DNA of 64,000 nt, taken from Pseudomonas asiatica. GTDB taxonomy: Bacteria; Pseudomonadota; Gammaproteobacteria; Pseudomonadales; Pseudomonadaceae. Positions 1-8,937 of the stretch are shown here, piece after piece. Within the stretch, counting starts at the first letter, position 1. Each line of letters starts with the position of its first letter. Location of the stretch: NCBI RefSeq assembly GCF_040214835.1, contig NZ_CP157874.1, positions 187,001 through 251,000 of the forward strand. Direction: 5' to 3'. The notes below the pieces were generated by a model, which saw only the letters and a list, made by a program, of their open reading frames with translations, did no database searches and was not told the DNA's origin. The position numbers and the translations under genes are program-made.

Positions 1-488
1 CACCCTTCGATTACCGAGTCCAGGCTGAACCACTGGGGCGTCTGGTTCTGGTCGAACACCGAGCCGTCTGGCAGACTGCCCACGTAGCGCACTTGCACCT
101 TGCCACCGGCTTTGGGCTGCGCACCCGTACCTGCTTGCAGTTCGCTGTAGAGCACGCCCTCCGGTAGTTCGTGCACGCCATAACGACCACGCTCGATGGC
201 CATGAAGCGTGTTTCGGCAGCTTGAAGTTTCTGCATGGCGGCGTCGCCTTCCTGGGCTTCCTGCTGCTGGAGCAAGGCCTGCATGCGTGCCTTGTCGAGT
301 TTCAGCGGTTGCCCCTGGTAGGACTGGCGCAGGCCTTCTACCAGCGCATCCAGTTGCAGGCCCGGCATATCCTGGCGCAGCCGCTCACCCAGGCTGGCGC
401 CGATACTGTAGGCGAGGTCATGTTCTTCGCTGTCAGCCAAGGCGATGGGTGCCAGCAGGCATAAACCTAAAACAAGATATCGAGGCAT
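1..488 (-). CDS. FKBP-type peptidyl-prolyl cis-trans isomerase, 3' part cut by window edge
   Basis: The reading frame starts at 488 and runs off the left edge after 162 codons, so the C-terminal part of the catalytic domain is missing. A short hydrophobic leader (residues 1-18, ending in APIALADS) suggests export to the periplasm. Residues 20-105 resemble the Mip/FkpA N-terminal dimerisation domain, with SIGASLGERL and a helical Gln-rich stretch. The FKBP domain begins near residue 135 with VRYVGSLPDGSVFDQN, the usual Y-x-G-x-L-x-DG-x-x-FD pattern. The family isomerises Xaa-Pro bonds during folding of exported proteins. It is divergent from algP across a REP-containing gap. Confidence 0.9.
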   Translation of the reverse strand, partial: MPRYLVLGLCLLAPIALADSEEHDLAYSIGASLGERLRQDMPGLQLDALVEGLRQSYQGQPLKLDKARMQALLQQQEAQEGDAAMQKLQAAETRFMAIERGRYGVHELPEGVLYSELQAGTGAQPKAGGKVQVRYVGSLPDGSVFDQNQTPQWFSLDSVIEG

Positions 489-868
489 GGTCAGTTCCTG
501 CGCCAATGAGCGGGGAAGTATGCCAGTGTTCGTTATTTGTATTCGCCTTTTTACGCCCGCTGTAGGAGCGGCCTTGTGTCGCGAAAGGGCTGCGGAGCAG
601 CCCCGGCGATATTTGCCCTGGCGCTGACACCGGGGGCCGCTCTGCGCCCCATCGCGACACAAGGCCGCTCCTGCAGCGGGCTGCGCAGTACAGATAATTG
701 CCAAATATCAGCAATGATTTATTCAGCAACTACACTTGCTCGGAGCTGCAAGATAACAACTTTGCCCAGGCATGCAACGCGGCGTAAATAATACTGTCAA
801 CATGCCCTAGCGGCGGTAGCAGCAGAAGCATAGTATGAGCCGCAATCTCGTCAGCCAGGAGGTAAACC
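489..868. other. Intergenic region between the prolyl isomerase and algP
   Basis: This 380-bp gap between divergent genes contains a paired REP element (556-680) and then an AT-rich stretch from about 690 to 800 that probably holds the algP promoter. A strong Shine-Dalgarno sequence (AGGAGG) lies about seven bases before the algP ATG. No further gene is seen. Confidence 0.6.
556..680. repeat. REP pair, GCGGCCTTGTGTCGCG family
   Basis: Two head-to-head copies of a short palindromic repeat. The left copy reads GTAGGAGCGGCCTTGTGTCG and continues into a GGGCTGC/GCAGCCC stem; the right copy is its reverse complement, ending in CGACACAAGGCCGCTCCTGC. The outer arms CCCGCTG and CAGCGGG also pair. 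The same family recurs at 5839, 38070, 40433, 50357, 60083 and 61686. Confidence 0.9.
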
Positions 869-1996
869 ATGTCGGCTAAAAAGAAGCCAGTAAGCACGCC
901 GTTACACCTGCTCCAGCAACTTTCGGGCAGCTTGCTCGAACACTTGGAAGATGCCTGCTCGCAAGCGCTGGCTGATGCGGAAAAACTGCTGGCCAAGTTG
1001 GAAAAGCAGCGTGGCAAGGCCCAGGAAAAACTGCACAACGGTCGCCTGAAACTGCAAGACGCGGCCAAGGCAGGTAAAGCCAAGGCGCAGACCAAGGCGC
1101 AAAAAGTCATTGGCGAACTTGAAGAATTGCTCGACTCCCTCAAGGAACGTCAATCCCAGACCCGTTCTTATATCCAGCAACTCAAGCGCGATGCCCAGGA
1201 CAGCCTCAAGCTGGCCCAAGGTGTAGGCAAGGTTCGCGAAGCTGCAGCCAAGGCGCTTGACCAGCGTGCTGCCAAGACCTCCAAACCGGCAGCCGCCAAA
1301 CCTGTCACCAAGGCTGCTACGGCCAAACCTGCAGCCAAGCCGGCCGCCAATGCCACTGCTGCCAAACCTGCGGCCAAGCCAGCCGCCAAGCCAGCCGCCA
1401 AGGCCACTGCTGCTGCCAAACCTGCAGCCAAGCCGGCTGCCAAGGCCACTGCTGCTGCCAAACCTGCAGCCAAGCCAGCCGCCAAGGCCACTGCTGCTGC
1501 CAAACCTGCGGCCAAGCCGGCTGCCAAGGCCACTGCTGCTGCCAAACCTGCGGCCAAGCCAGCCGCCAAGGCCACTGCTGCTGCCAAACCTGCGGCCAAG
1601 CCAGCCGCCAAGGCCACTGCTGCTGCCAAACCTGCGGCCAAGCCAGCCGCCAAGGCCACTGCTGCTGCCAAACCTGCAGCCAAGCCAGCAGCCAAAGCCA
1701 CCGCAGCCGCTAAACCTGCAGCCAAGCCAGCGGCAGCCAAAACGCCAGCCAAAGCCGCTGCTGCCAAGCCGGCCGCGAAACCAGCTGCCGCCAAGGCCCC
1801 AGCACGTACGGCCGCCAAACCCGCCGCCAAGCCAGCAGCTGCGAAGCCTGTTGCCAGCAAGCCAGCCGAAGCCAAACCGGCTACGCCAGCCGCCAGCACT
1901 CCTGCCGCCGCGACCAACTTGGCCACCCCGACAGCTTCGGTAGCGCCATCGGCACCTGCTAGCACCCCGGCTCAGGCACCGTCTTCGGCGTCCTGA
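869..1996 (+). CDS. algP: AlgP, histone-like alginate regulatory protein
   Basis: This 375-residue protein has an ordered N-terminal part (residues 1-130, a long charged helical or coiled-coil segment) and a C-terminal tail made almost entirely of Ala, Lys and Pro. The tail contains KPAA-type repeats typical of AlgP (AlgR3) and resembles the tail of histone H1. In P. aeruginosa, AlgP is a DNA-binding protein tied to alginate gene expression; here a general nucleoid role is inferred. The start at 869 has an AGGAGG ribosome site about seven bases upstream. The 3' end overlaps the convergent TIGR02444 gene by 25 bp. Long open frames on both strands across the repeat are compositional shadows. 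Confidence 0.93.
   Translation: MSAKKKPVSTPLHLLQQLSGSLLEHLEDACSQALADAEKLLAKLEKQRGKAQEKLHNGRLKLQDAAKAGKAKAQTKAQKVIGELEELLDSLKERQSQTRSYIQQLKRDAQDSLKLAQGVGKVREAAAKALDQRAAKTSKPAAAKPVTKAATAKPAAKPAANATAAKPAAKPAAKPAAKATAAAKPAAKPAAKATAAAKPAAKPAAKATAAAKPAAKPAAKATAAAKPAAKPAAKATAAAKPAAKPAAKATAAAKPAAKPAAKATAAAKPAAKPAAKATAAAKPAAKPAAAKTPAKAAAAKPAAKPAAAKAPARTAAKPAAKPAAAKPVASKPAEAKPATPAASTPAAATNLATPTASVAPSAPASTPAQAPSSAS
1403..1738 (+). repeat. 42-bp tandem repeat inside algP (eight copies)
   Basis: Eight consecutive copies of a 42-base unit encode the 14-residue block ATAAAKPAAKPAAK. Copies differ mostly at synonymous third positions (CTGCAG/CTGCGG, CCGGCT/CCAGCC), and the last copy is the most diverged. 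Such arrays expand and contract by slippage, so AlgP tail length probably varies between strains. Confidence 0.9.
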
Positions 1997-2454
1997 AGCG
2001 CTGCCGCCGCGACGCGCAACCGAACCAGCGCGTCGTGGTGGCGGGCCTGGGCCGGCGCCAGCCGGTCCAGCCAGTTTTCCATGGGCTCATGGGCGCCCAC
2101 CGGCCACTGTCGCGAACGCTCCTGCAAGCGTTCCAGCAAGGCTTTCTCGGCCTGTAACTCCAACCCCTTCACCTGCTCACGCAGCGCCGCCAGCTGCGCA
2201 TCACCTTGCGCTGCTGCTCGCCACTGTTGGCGCAAGCTACGTAACGGGTTGACCACTTCGCGCTGCCAGGGCTCGGTAACCTCGCACAATGCCTGTACGC
2301 GATCGTCCCGCACGGCCACGCCACGTGCCTGCAACCAGGTTGCGCACAGCAGCAGACAGACATCGCCACCCAGCGCCTGCAGGTCTAGGCAGGCGGCTTC
2401 TACGCCGGGCCTGGCGTACAGGGCCAGGGCGTGATTCCACAGGTCGGTGTGCAT
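1972..2454 (-). CDS. TIGR02444 family protein
   Basis: A 160-residue soluble protein with the conserved start of this family: L-W-x-x-A-L-x-L-Y-x-x-P-G-V-x-x-x-C-L, then LQ-x-LGGDVCLLL. It is rich in helices and has no signal peptide or membrane segment. Its function is unknown. It commonly sits next to algP and an ABC-F gene in pseudomonads (from memory). Its 3' end overlaps the 3' end of algP by 25 bp tail-to-tail, so the two transcripts are antisense there. Confidence 0.88.
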   Translation of the reverse strand: MHTDLWNHALALYARPGVEAACLDLQALGGDVCLLLCATWLQARGVAVRDDRVQALCEVTEPWQREVVNPLRSLRQQWRAAAQGDAQLAALREQVKGLELQAEKALLERLQERSRQWPVGAHEPMENWLDRLAPAQARHHDALVRLRVAAAALQDAEDGA

Positions 2455-2504
2455 GGTTCCACTCGCGCTATGGGCCGAGGAAGCTGGTAGACTCCGCGAC
2501 CATC

Positions 2505-4415
2505 ATGATCAGACTATCCAACCTCACTTTACAGCGTGGTCCGCAGCGCTTGCTAGAAGGCGCCGAGATGACCCTGCACACCGGTCACAAGGCCGGCCTG
2601 ATCGGCGCCAACGGCGCCGGAAAATCCAGCCTGTTCGCCTTGCTGCGCGGTGAGCTGTCGCCCGATGCCGGCGATTGCCAGCTGCCCGGTGACTGGCGCA
2701 TCGCCCACATGCGCCAGGAAGTCGATACCCTCGACCGCCTGGCCGTGGACTATGTGCTCGACGGTGACGTGCGCCTGCGCAAGGTCCAGGCCGAACTGGC
2801 CGCGGCCGAGCAGGCCCACGACGGTACCGCCCTGGCGCGCCTGCACATTGAGCTGGATAGCGCCGACGGCTATACCGCCGACGCCCGCGCACGCAAGTTG
2901 CTGGCCGGCCTTGGTTTCACCAACGAACAGATGGACCGCCGCGTCGGCGACTTCTCCGGTGGCTGGCGGATGCGCCTGAACCTGGCCCAGGCCCTGATGT
3001 GCCCGTCCGACCTGCTGCTGCTTGACGAGCCCACCAACCACCTGGACCTGGACGCTATCCTGTGGCTGGAGGACTGGCTCAAGGGCTACCCCGGCACGTT
3101 GTTGCTGATCTCCCACGACCGCGACTTCCTCGATGCCGTGGTCGACCATGTGCTGCACGTCGAGCAGCGCAAGCTGAACCTGTACAAAGGCGGCTACACC
3201 GCCTTCGAGCGCACCCGGGCCGAGCGCCTGGCGCAACAGCAGCAGGCCTACGAGAAACAGCAGGCCCAGCGTGCGCACATGGAAAAGTACATTGCCCGCT
3301 TCAAGGCCCAGGCCACCAAGGCCCGCCAGGCACAGAGCCGGATCAAGGCCCTGGAGCGCATGGAGGAGCTATCGGCGGCGCATGTCGATTCGCCGTTCGA
3401 CTTCGTTTTCCGCGAGTCGCAGAAAATCTCCAGCCCGCTGCTCAGCCTGTCCGAAGGCCGCCTGGGCTACGGTGACAAGGCGATCCTCGACAAGGTCAAG
3501 CTGCAGCTCACCCCCGGTGCGCGCATTGGCCTGCTCGGCCCCAACGGCGCTGGCAAGTCGACCCTGATCAAGAACCTCGCAGGCGAGCTCGAACCATTGT
3601 CGGGTCGCCTGGTGCGGGGTGAGAACCTGGCCGTGGGCTACTTCGCCCAGCACCAGTTGGATTCGCTGGACGACAAGGCCAGCCCGCTACTGCACCTGCA
3701 GCGCATTGCCCCCACCGAGCGTGAGCAGACCCTGCGCGACTTCCTGGGCGGCTTCGACTTCCATGGCGATCGCGTCGACGAGCCGGTGGTGAACTTCTCC
3801 GGTGGCGAGAAGGCCCGCCTGGCGTTGGCCCTGATCGCCTGGGAGCGACCGAACCTGCTGCTGCTCGACGAACCGACCAACCACCTCGACCTGGAAATGC
3901 GCCTGGCGCTGACCATGGCCCTGCAGGAGTTTGCCGGTGCCGTGGTGGTGGTGTCGCACGACCGCCATCTGCTCAAGAGCACTACCGACGACTTCCTGTT
4001 GGTGGCTGACGGCAAGGTCGACATCTTCGATGGTGACCTGGACGACTACAGCCGCTGGCTGGTCGAGTACCGCCAGCGCAGCGCGCCGGCCAGTACCGCC
4101 CCGGTCAACCCGGACAAGACCGACAAGAAGGCCCAACGCCAGGCTGCCGCAGCCTTGCGCCAGCAACTGGCCCCGCACAAGAAGGCCGCTGACAAGCTGG
4201 AAGCCGAGCTCAACCAGGTGCACGCGCAACTGGCCGAGATCGAGACCGCGCTGGGTGATGGTGGCCTCTACGACGCGTCGCGCAAGGACGAGTTGCGTGA
4301 CCTGCTGGCGCGCCAGACCAAGCTGAAACAGCGCGAAGGCGAACTGGAAGAGGCCTGGATGGAAGCGCTGGAAACCCTCGAAAGCATGCAGGCCGAGCTC
4401 GAGGCGCTGTCCTGA
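2505..4415 (+). CDS. yheS: ABC-F family ATPase, YheS type
   Basis: A 636-residue protein with two ABC ATPase domains and no membrane segments. The first domain has GANGAGKSS, FSGGW and LLLLDEPTNHLDLD. The second has GPNGAGKST, FSGGEKAR and LLLLDEPTNHLDLE. Between them lies the charged linker helix typical of ABC-F proteins (around residues 235-290), and a coiled coil forms the last 90 residues. ABC-F proteins act on ribosomes as translation factors. Length and sequence match E. coli YheS (637 aa). The ATG at 2505 was chosen because MIRLSNLTLQRG aligns with the family start; the frame is open further upstream. Its stop overlaps the next start (TGATG). Confidence 0.92.
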   Translation: MIRLSNLTLQRGPQRLLEGAEMTLHTGHKAGLIGANGAGKSSLFALLRGELSPDAGDCQLPGDWRIAHMRQEVDTLDRLAVDYVLDGDVRLRKVQAELAAAEQAHDGTALARLHIELDSADGYTADARARKLLAGLGFTNEQMDRRVGDFSGGWRMRLNLAQALMCPSDLLLLDEPTNHLDLDAILWLEDWLKGYPGTLLLISHDRDFLDAVVDHVLHVEQRKLNLYKGGYTAFERTRAERLAQQQQAYEKQQAQRAHMEKYIARFKAQATKARQAQSRIKALERMEELSAAHVDSPFDFVFRESQKISSPLLSLSEGRLGYGDKAILDKVKLQLTPGARIGLLGPNGAGKSTLIKNLAGELEPLSGRLVRGENLAVGYFAQHQLDSLDDKASPLLHLQRIAPTEREQTLRDFLGGFDFHGDRVDEPVVNFSGGEKARLALALIAWERPNLLLLDEPTNHLDLEMRLALTMALQEFAGAVVVVSHDRHLLKSTTDDFLLVADGKVDIFDGDLDDYSRWLVEYRQRSAPASTAPVNPDKTDKKAQRQAAAALRQQLAPHKKAADKLEAELNQVHAQLAEIETALGDGGLYDASRKDELRDLLARQTKLKQREGELEEAWMEALETLESMQAELEALS

Positions 4416-5002
4416 TGGAGGAACTGCGTTCGCTGCTGCCAGGGCAATGGATGGACACCTTCTGGCTGGGCTTGCAGATCCTGTTGATCCTGGTAGCGGC
4501 CTTCGTCCTGCAGCGCATCGTTGCACGCGGGCTGAGCCGCCTGGGCCAGCGTTACCCGTTGCCGCCGGAACTGCTGGTGCCGGTGCGTGGCGGCCTGCGC
4601 TGGCTGATCATGGGCAGCGCGTTGCTGTTTGTGCTGGAGCGCCTGGGTGTATCGGCGACTGTGCTGTGGACAGCACTGTCCGGCTTCGTCGCGGTGGCGG
4701 CGGTGGCCTTCTTCGCCATGTGGAGTGTGCTGTCCAACCTGCTTTGCGCGGTGCTGATCTTCACCGTCGGGCCGTTTCGTATTGGTGACGTGGTCGAACT
4801 GGTCGACACCCTGGACAAGCCGGGCGTCAAGGGCCGGGTGATTGCCATCAACCTGCTGTTCACCACCCTGATGGAAATGCCCGAGGCGGGCGGGGCGCTG
4901 GTGCAGGTGCCCAATAGCCAGTTCTTCCAGAAGTCGGTACGGCGCTGGCGCGGGGCTGAGGTGCAGTCCATGCAAAAAGAGTCGTCCGCCGAGGCTGACT
5001 GA
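4415..5002 (+). CDS. Small MscS-family mechanosensitive channel
   Basis: A 195-residue inner-membrane protein. Three hydrophobic segments (about residues 15-35, 60-80 and 85-115) precede a short beta domain containing PFRIGDVVELVD and GVKGRVIAINLLFT. This is the minimal pore helix plus middle domain of MscS, without the long C-terminal cage. Family members open under membrane tension to release solutes; that role is inferred. It begins one base inside the end of the ABC-F gene (TGATG), so translation is probably coupled. A REP pair follows. Confidence 0.85.
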   Translation: MEELRSLLPGQWMDTFWLGLQILLILVAAFVLQRIVARGLSRLGQRYPLPPELLVPVRGGLRWLIMGSALLFVLERLGVSATVLWTALSGFVAVAAVAFFAMWSVLSNLLCAVLIFTVGPFRIGDVVELVDTLDKPGVKGRVIAINLLFTTLMEMPEAGGALVQVPNSQFFQKSVRRWRGAEVQSMQKESSAEAD

Positions 5003-5003
5003 A

Positions 5004-5112
5004 CCTGCACCGGCCTCTTCGCGGGTAAACCCGCTCCCACAGGAGTTCCGCAGCCCTTGGGGACAGCGCGATACCTGTGGGAGCGGGTTCACCCGCGAAG
5101 AGGCCAGCACAG
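5004..5112. repeat. REP pair, GGCCTCTTCGCGGG family
   Basis: Inverted pair: CCGGCCTCTTCGCGGGTAAA on the left, and a unit with GAGCGGGTTCACCCGCGAAG followed by AGGCC on the right, separated by about 35 bases. This is the classical P. putida REP type (from memory). It lies just after the channel gene stop and may also stabilise or end that transcript. Relatives are at 10145, 45750 and 54867. Confidence 0.88.
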
Positions 5113-5201
5113 GCAATACAAATCCTTCAGAAATCGCTGGTTATTTTTTCACCAACACCTTAGCTTAACGTTTTGCAACATATGTTCGAGCGAGGTGTGT
5201 G

Positions 5202-5834
5202 ATGTCGATGGAAGTGTGGTTGGGCTTCTTTGCCGCCTGTTGGGTGATCAGCCTTTCACCCGGTGCCGGGGCGATTGCCTCGATGTCCAGCGGCCTGCAA
5301 TACGGCTTCTGGCGTGGTTACTGGAACGCCCTGGGCCTGCAACTGGGCCTGATCGTGCAGATCGCCATCATCGCCGCCGGCGTCGGCGCCATCCTGGCCG
5401 CCTCGGCCACGGCCTTCCAGATCATCAAATGGTTCGGCGTCGCCTACCTTGTCTACCTGGCCTACAAGCAATGGCGAGCCTTGCCGATGGACATGAGCGA
5501 TGAATCCGCCGTGCGCCCTATCGGTAAACCGCTGAGCCTGGTGTTCCGTGGCTTCCTGGTCAACGTCAGCAACCCCAAGGCACTGGTGTTCATGCTGGCG
5601 GTGCTGCCGCAGTTCATCAACCCGCATGAACCGCTGTTGCCGCAGTATGTGGCGATCACCGTGACCATGGTCACCGTGGACATGCTGGTGATGGCGGGGT
5701 ACACCGGGTTGGCTGCGCGGGTTTTGCGCTTGCTGCGTACGCCCAAGCAGCAGAAGCGTTTGAACCGGACGTTCGCCGGGTTGTTCATTGGTGCGGCCAC
5801 CTTCCTGGCGACCCTGCGCCGCGCGCCAGTCTGA
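5202..5834 (+). CDS. LysE/RhtB family amino-acid exporter
   Basis: A 210-residue inner-membrane protein with about six hydrophobic segments. The N-terminal signature SLSPGAGAIASMSSGLQYGF matches the family pattern in the first helix, and VSNPKALVFMLAVLPQF is the conserved central motif. Members export amino acids such as homoserine, threonine or lysine by proton exchange; the substrate cannot be read from sequence. The ATG at 5202 was chosen over the GTG at 5199 because the GAGG ribosome site lies six bases before it. It stands alone between two REP loci. Confidence 0.88.
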   Translation: MSMEVWLGFFAACWVISLSPGAGAIASMSSGLQYGFWRGYWNALGLQLGLIVQIAIIAAGVGAILAASATAFQIIKWFGVAYLVYLAYKQWRALPMDMSDESAVRPIGKPLSLVFRGFLVNVSNPKALVFMLAVLPQFINPHEPLLPQYVAITVTMVTVDMLVMAGYTGLAARVLRLLRTPKQQKRLNRTFAGLFIGAATFLATLRRAPV

Positions 5835-5838
5835 TAGG

Positions 5839-5888
5839 CCCGGGGGCTGCTTTGCAGCCCATCGCGACACAAGGCCGCTCCTACAGGG
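5839..5888. repeat. Single REP element
   Basis: One copy of the GGCTGC...GCAGCCCATCGCGACACAAGG family, between the exporter gene and the convergent SPFH gene. Confidence 0.85.
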
Positions 5889-5906
5889 ATCGCATGGCGG
5901 CCTTTG

Positions 5907-6659
5907 CTATTTCTGCTTGTCCACCAACCCCTTGAGCAAATCCACCGGCAGCGGAAAGACGATGGTCGAGCTCTTGTCCCCCGCAATCGTCCCCAGCGTC
6001 TGCATGTAACGCAACTGCATCGCCCCCGGCTCCTTGCTCAGCATCTGCGCCGCCTGCATCAATTTCTCCGACGCCTGCAACTCACCCTCGGCATGGATCA
6101 CCTTGGCCCGTCGTTCACGCTCGGCCTCGGCCTGGCGGGCAATGGCACGCACCATCGATTCGTTGAGGTCGACGTGCTTGATCTCGACGTTTGCCACCTT
6201 GATGCCCCAGGCATCGGTCTGTGCATCCAGCACCTGGCGAATGTCCGAGTTCAGCTGCTCGCGTTCGGCCAACAGTTCATCCAGTTCGTGCTTGCCGAGC
6301 ACCGCGCGCAGCGTGGTCTGGGCCAGCTGGCTGGTCGCCACGAGGAAGTCCTCGACCTGGATGATCGCCTTCTGCGGGTCGAGCACGCGGAAGTAGACCA
6401 CGGCGTTGACCTTGACCGAGACGTTGTCGCGGGTGATCACATCCTGCGGTGGTACATCCAGCACCACGGTGCGCAGGTCGACCCGCACCATTTGCTGGAT
6501 CACCGGAATCAACAGGATCAGCCCCGGCCCCTTCACCTGCCAGAAGCGCCCCAGCTGGAACACCACGCCGCGCTCGTACTCGCGCAGGATGCGGAATGCC
6601 GACAGCAACAGCATCGCCAGCACGATCAGCACCGCGCCGAAGCCCAATTGCATGAACAT
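5907..6659 (-). CDS. SPFH/Band 7 (slipin-like) membrane protein
   Basis: A 250-residue protein with one N-terminal transmembrane helix (residues 5-22) followed by a Band 7 domain, with [26 protein letters not shown] and a helical [17 protein letters not shown] stretch. Prokaryotic slipins form oligomers at the inner membrane and pair with NfeD proteases, which clip their hydrophobic C terminus. The ATG at 6659 was chosen because AAGGAG lies seven bases before it; the ATG at 6665 is too close. It starts two bases after the NfeD gene stop, so the two form an operon. Confidence 0.9.
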   Translation of the reverse strand: MFMQLGFGAVLIVLAMLLLSAFRILREYERGVVFQLGRFWQVKGPGLILLIPVIQQMVRVDLRTVVLDVPPQDVITRDNVSVKVNAVVYFRVLDPQKAIIQVEDFLVATSQLAQTTLRAVLGKHELDELLAEREQLNSDIRQVLDAQTDAWGIKVANVEIKHVDLNESMVRAIARQAEAERERRAKVIHAEGELQASEKLMQAAQMLSKEPGAMQLRYMQTLGTIAGDKSSTIVFPLPVDLLKGLVDKQK

Positions 6660-6661
6660 GG

Positions 6662-8008
6662 TCATTCTCCTTGCGCCGCGGGCGCGGCGGCGCTCACTTC
6701 CAGCATGACGCCATGGCGCGCGGTCACCCGCACGTTCTGGCCCGCTTGCAGTGGCGTTGCACACTGCGCCTGCCATTGCTCGCCCTGGGCCAGCACAAAG
6801 CCACAGAACGGGTTGCCCGCCATCACTTGGGTGACGGTGACCAGGCTGCCGACCAGGCCGGCGTCACCGCTGACCAGCGCCCGTCGGCGGGCCTTGAGGG
6901 CCATGCCCAGCACACCGCCGATCAGCAGCGCCGAGAGCACCGCCAAGGTGCCGATCAGGGCCAGCGGGATGCCGAAACCAGGGGCATCGGTGTCGATCAG
7001 GATCAGCGCGCCGACCACGAAGGCGACGATGCCGCCAAAGCCGACCACGCCGAAACTGGGCAGGAAGGCTTCGGCGATCATGAAGGCGATGCCGAGCAAT
7101 ATCAGCGCCACCCCGGCGAAGCTCACGGGCAACAGCTGCAGGGCATACAGCGCCAGCAGCAGGCAGATGCCGCCGACCACGCCGCCTACCGTCGAGCCGG
7201 GGTTCATGAACTCGAACAGCAGGCCGTACACACCGATCATGATCAGGATCAGCGCCACGCTGGGGTTGGTGATGACCGCCAGCACCCGTGTGCGCCAGTC
7301 CGGCAGGTGCTCGACCAGGCTGGCGCCGGCAGTCTGCAGCTGCTGGGGCTGGCCAGCGACAGTGAGCGTTTTGCCATCGAGCTTGCGCAGCAGGTCGGGC
7401 AGGTCATCGGCCACCAGGTCGATCACGTCGAGCCGCAAGGCCTCGCTGGCGGACAGGCTGACCGCCTCGCGCACAGCCTTCTCCGCCCAGTCGGCATTGC
7501 GCCCGCGCAGCTGCGCCAGGCCACGAATGTAGGCTGCCGCATCGTTGACCTGCTTGCGCGCGAGGGTTTCGTCATCGCTGCCTTTGGCCTTGTCGTCCTT
7601 GGGCGTGCCTGGCGGGGCGCCTATCTGCACGGGGGTTGCGGCGCCCAGGTTGGTACCGGGCGCCATGGCCGCGACATGGCTGGCATAGAGGATATAAGTG
7701 CCAGCGCTGGCGGCGCGGGCACCACTGGGGGCGACGAAGGTTGCGACCGGCACGGGGCTGGCGAGAATCGCCTTGATCATCTGGCGCATGGCGCTGTCCA
7801 GCCCGCCCGGGGTGTCCATGCGGATAACCACCAGTTGCGCACCCTGCGCCTTGGCCTGGTCGAGGCTGCGCACCAGGTAGTCGGCGCTGGCCGGGCCGAT
7901 GGCGTCATCGATGCCCAGCACCCATACTGTACCGGGCGCTGCCCAGCCGCCTGGCGTGATACCAAGCAGCAACAGCAGCAACAGCCAGCGCCAGCAGCGG
8001 GTGATCAC
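6662..8008 (-). CDS. NfeD family membrane serine protease (long form)
   Basis: A 448-residue protein in the usual order of the long NfeD form. A signal peptide (residues 1-23) leads into a ClpP-like protease domain with [17 protein letters not shown] and the nucleophile region [13 protein letters not shown]. Four or five membrane helices follow at about residues 235-370, then a C-terminal OB-fold NfeD domain. The protease is Ser-Lys type; the Ser in ASAGT is the likely nucleophile. Its partner, the SPFH protein, is the next gene. Together they are thought to act in membrane-domain quality control. Confidence 0.9.
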   Translation of the reverse strand: MITRCWRWLLLLLLLGITPGGWAAPGTVWVLGIDDAIGPASADYLVRSLDQAKAQGAQLVVIRMDTPGGLDSAMRQMIKAILASPVPVATFVAPSGARAASAGTYILYASHVAAMAPGTNLGAATPVQIGAPPGTPKDDKAKGSDDETLARKQVNDAAAYIRGLAQLRGRNADWAEKAVREAVSLSASEALRLDVIDLVADDLPDLLRKLDGKTLTVAGQPQQLQTAGASLVEHLPDWRTRVLAVITNPSVALILIMIGVYGLLFEFMNPGSTVGGVVGGICLLLALYALQLLPVSFAGVALILLGIAFMIAEAFLPSFGVVGFGGIVAFVVGALILIDTDAPGFGIPLALIGTLAVLSALLIGGVLGMALKARRRALVSGDAGLVGSLVTVTQVMAGNPFCGFVLAQGEQWQAQCATPLQAGQNVRVTARHGVMLEVSAAAPAAQGE

Positions 8009-8106
8009 CTGTCGTCACCTCGTTTGCCTCTATTGCACAAGTTTAGCCCTGCCTGCTGGTACCCGACCTAAAATTGGAAATTGGGGGGCGAAACCGGAGG
8101 TGCATC

Positions 8107-8565
8107 ATGCGTATGGCAAAGACCCTGCAGGATCGCCTGGACAAGGCCAACTGCGATTACGACATCATTCCCCATCCACATTCGGCCACCAGCCTGGAGT
8201 CGGCCCGTACGGCCGGCGTGCCCGCCGAGCGGGTCGCCAAGTCGGTGATGCTCGATGACCGTCATGGCAACTACATCATGGCCGTGCTACCGGCCAACCG
8301 GCATCTGGACATGACCAAGGTACGCATGTCCGGGGCCTGGCAACTGACCCGTGAAAGCGGCCTGCCGAGCCTGTTCGGCGACTGCGAGCGCGGTGCCGTA
8401 CCGGCGCTTGGCGATGCCTACCAGATAAAGATGCTGCTTGATTCGAGTCTTACCCGCCAAGGCGATGTCTATCTGGAGGCGGGTGATCACGATCACCTGA
8501 TCCACATGAGCATGGAGCAATATCTGAAGCTGGTGCCGCGCGCCGAAGTGCGTGAGCTCAGCTGA
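8107..8565 (+). CDS. YbaK/ProX-type aminoacyl-tRNA deacylase family protein
   Basis: A 152-residue single-domain protein. The YbaK fold is shown by SARTAGVPAERVAKSVMLDD, which contains the conserved Lys that positions the substrate, and by the C-terminal DVYLEAGDHDHLIHMS. Relatives hydrolyse mischarged Cys- or Ala-tRNAs in trans; the exact substrate here is open. The start at 8107 has a GGAGG ribosome site about six bases upstream. The gene is read rightward, divergent from NfeD, with DUF2789 60 bp downstream. Confidence 0.85.
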   Translation: MRMAKTLQDRLDKANCDYDIIPHPHSATSLESARTAGVPAERVAKSVMLDDRHGNYIMAVLPANRHLDMTKVRMSGAWQLTRESGLPSLFGDCERGAVPALGDAYQIKMLLDSSLTRQGDVYLEAGDHDHLIHMSMEQYLKLVPRAEVRELS

Positions 8566-8625
8566 TGCTCTCAACCCATGCCGGGCCGGCATCGTCGACG
8601 ACCGGTCTGGCGACGAGGAGGAACC

Positions 8626-8868
8626 ATGGATAACCCGATTCATCCTTTGTCCGAGATTTTCAAACAGCTGGGGCTGTCTGACGACCCGGTCGATATCGAC
8701 CGTTTCATCACCACCCATTCGCCGCTCGACGACGATATAAAGCTGGTTGACGCGCCTTTCTGGAACGATTCACAGCGCGCTTTTCTGAAAGAGAAGTACA
8801 TCGCTGATGACGACTGGATTCCGATGATCGACCAACTGAACGAGGCGCTGCATCCAAGCAAAAAATAA
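8626..8868 (+). CDS. DUF2789 domain protein
   Basis: An 80-residue acidic protein with the family-typical start HPLSEIFKQLGLSDDP, then IDRFITTH and a WNDSQRAFLKE segment. It has no signal or membrane segment. Its function is unknown. The start follows a strong GAGGAG ribosome site. It probably shares a transcript with the deacylase gene. Confidence 0.85.
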   Translation: MDNPIHPLSEIFKQLGLSDDPVDIDRFITTHSPLDDDIKLVDAPFWNDSQRAFLKEKYIADDDWIPMIDQLNEALHPSKK

Positions 8869-8937
8869 AGCGCCGAGTGGTGCCTGACGAGTGATTGGCC
8901 GTTGCTATGCTCAGGAAAACAACAAGGGGATAGCGCG

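Noticed and set aside
1168..1965. A 265-codon Ala/Leu-rich frame on the minus strand and a Pro-rich frame on the plus strand across the algP repeat
   Set aside because: Both are low-complexity products of the 42-bp repeat read in other frames; algP itself has the ribosome site and family match.
5904..8071. Long plus-strand frames (542 and 466 codons) across the SPFH and NfeD genes
   Set aside because: Translations have no domain, are rich in His, Gln and Arg, and are antisense shadows of well-supported minus-strand genes in high-GC DNA.
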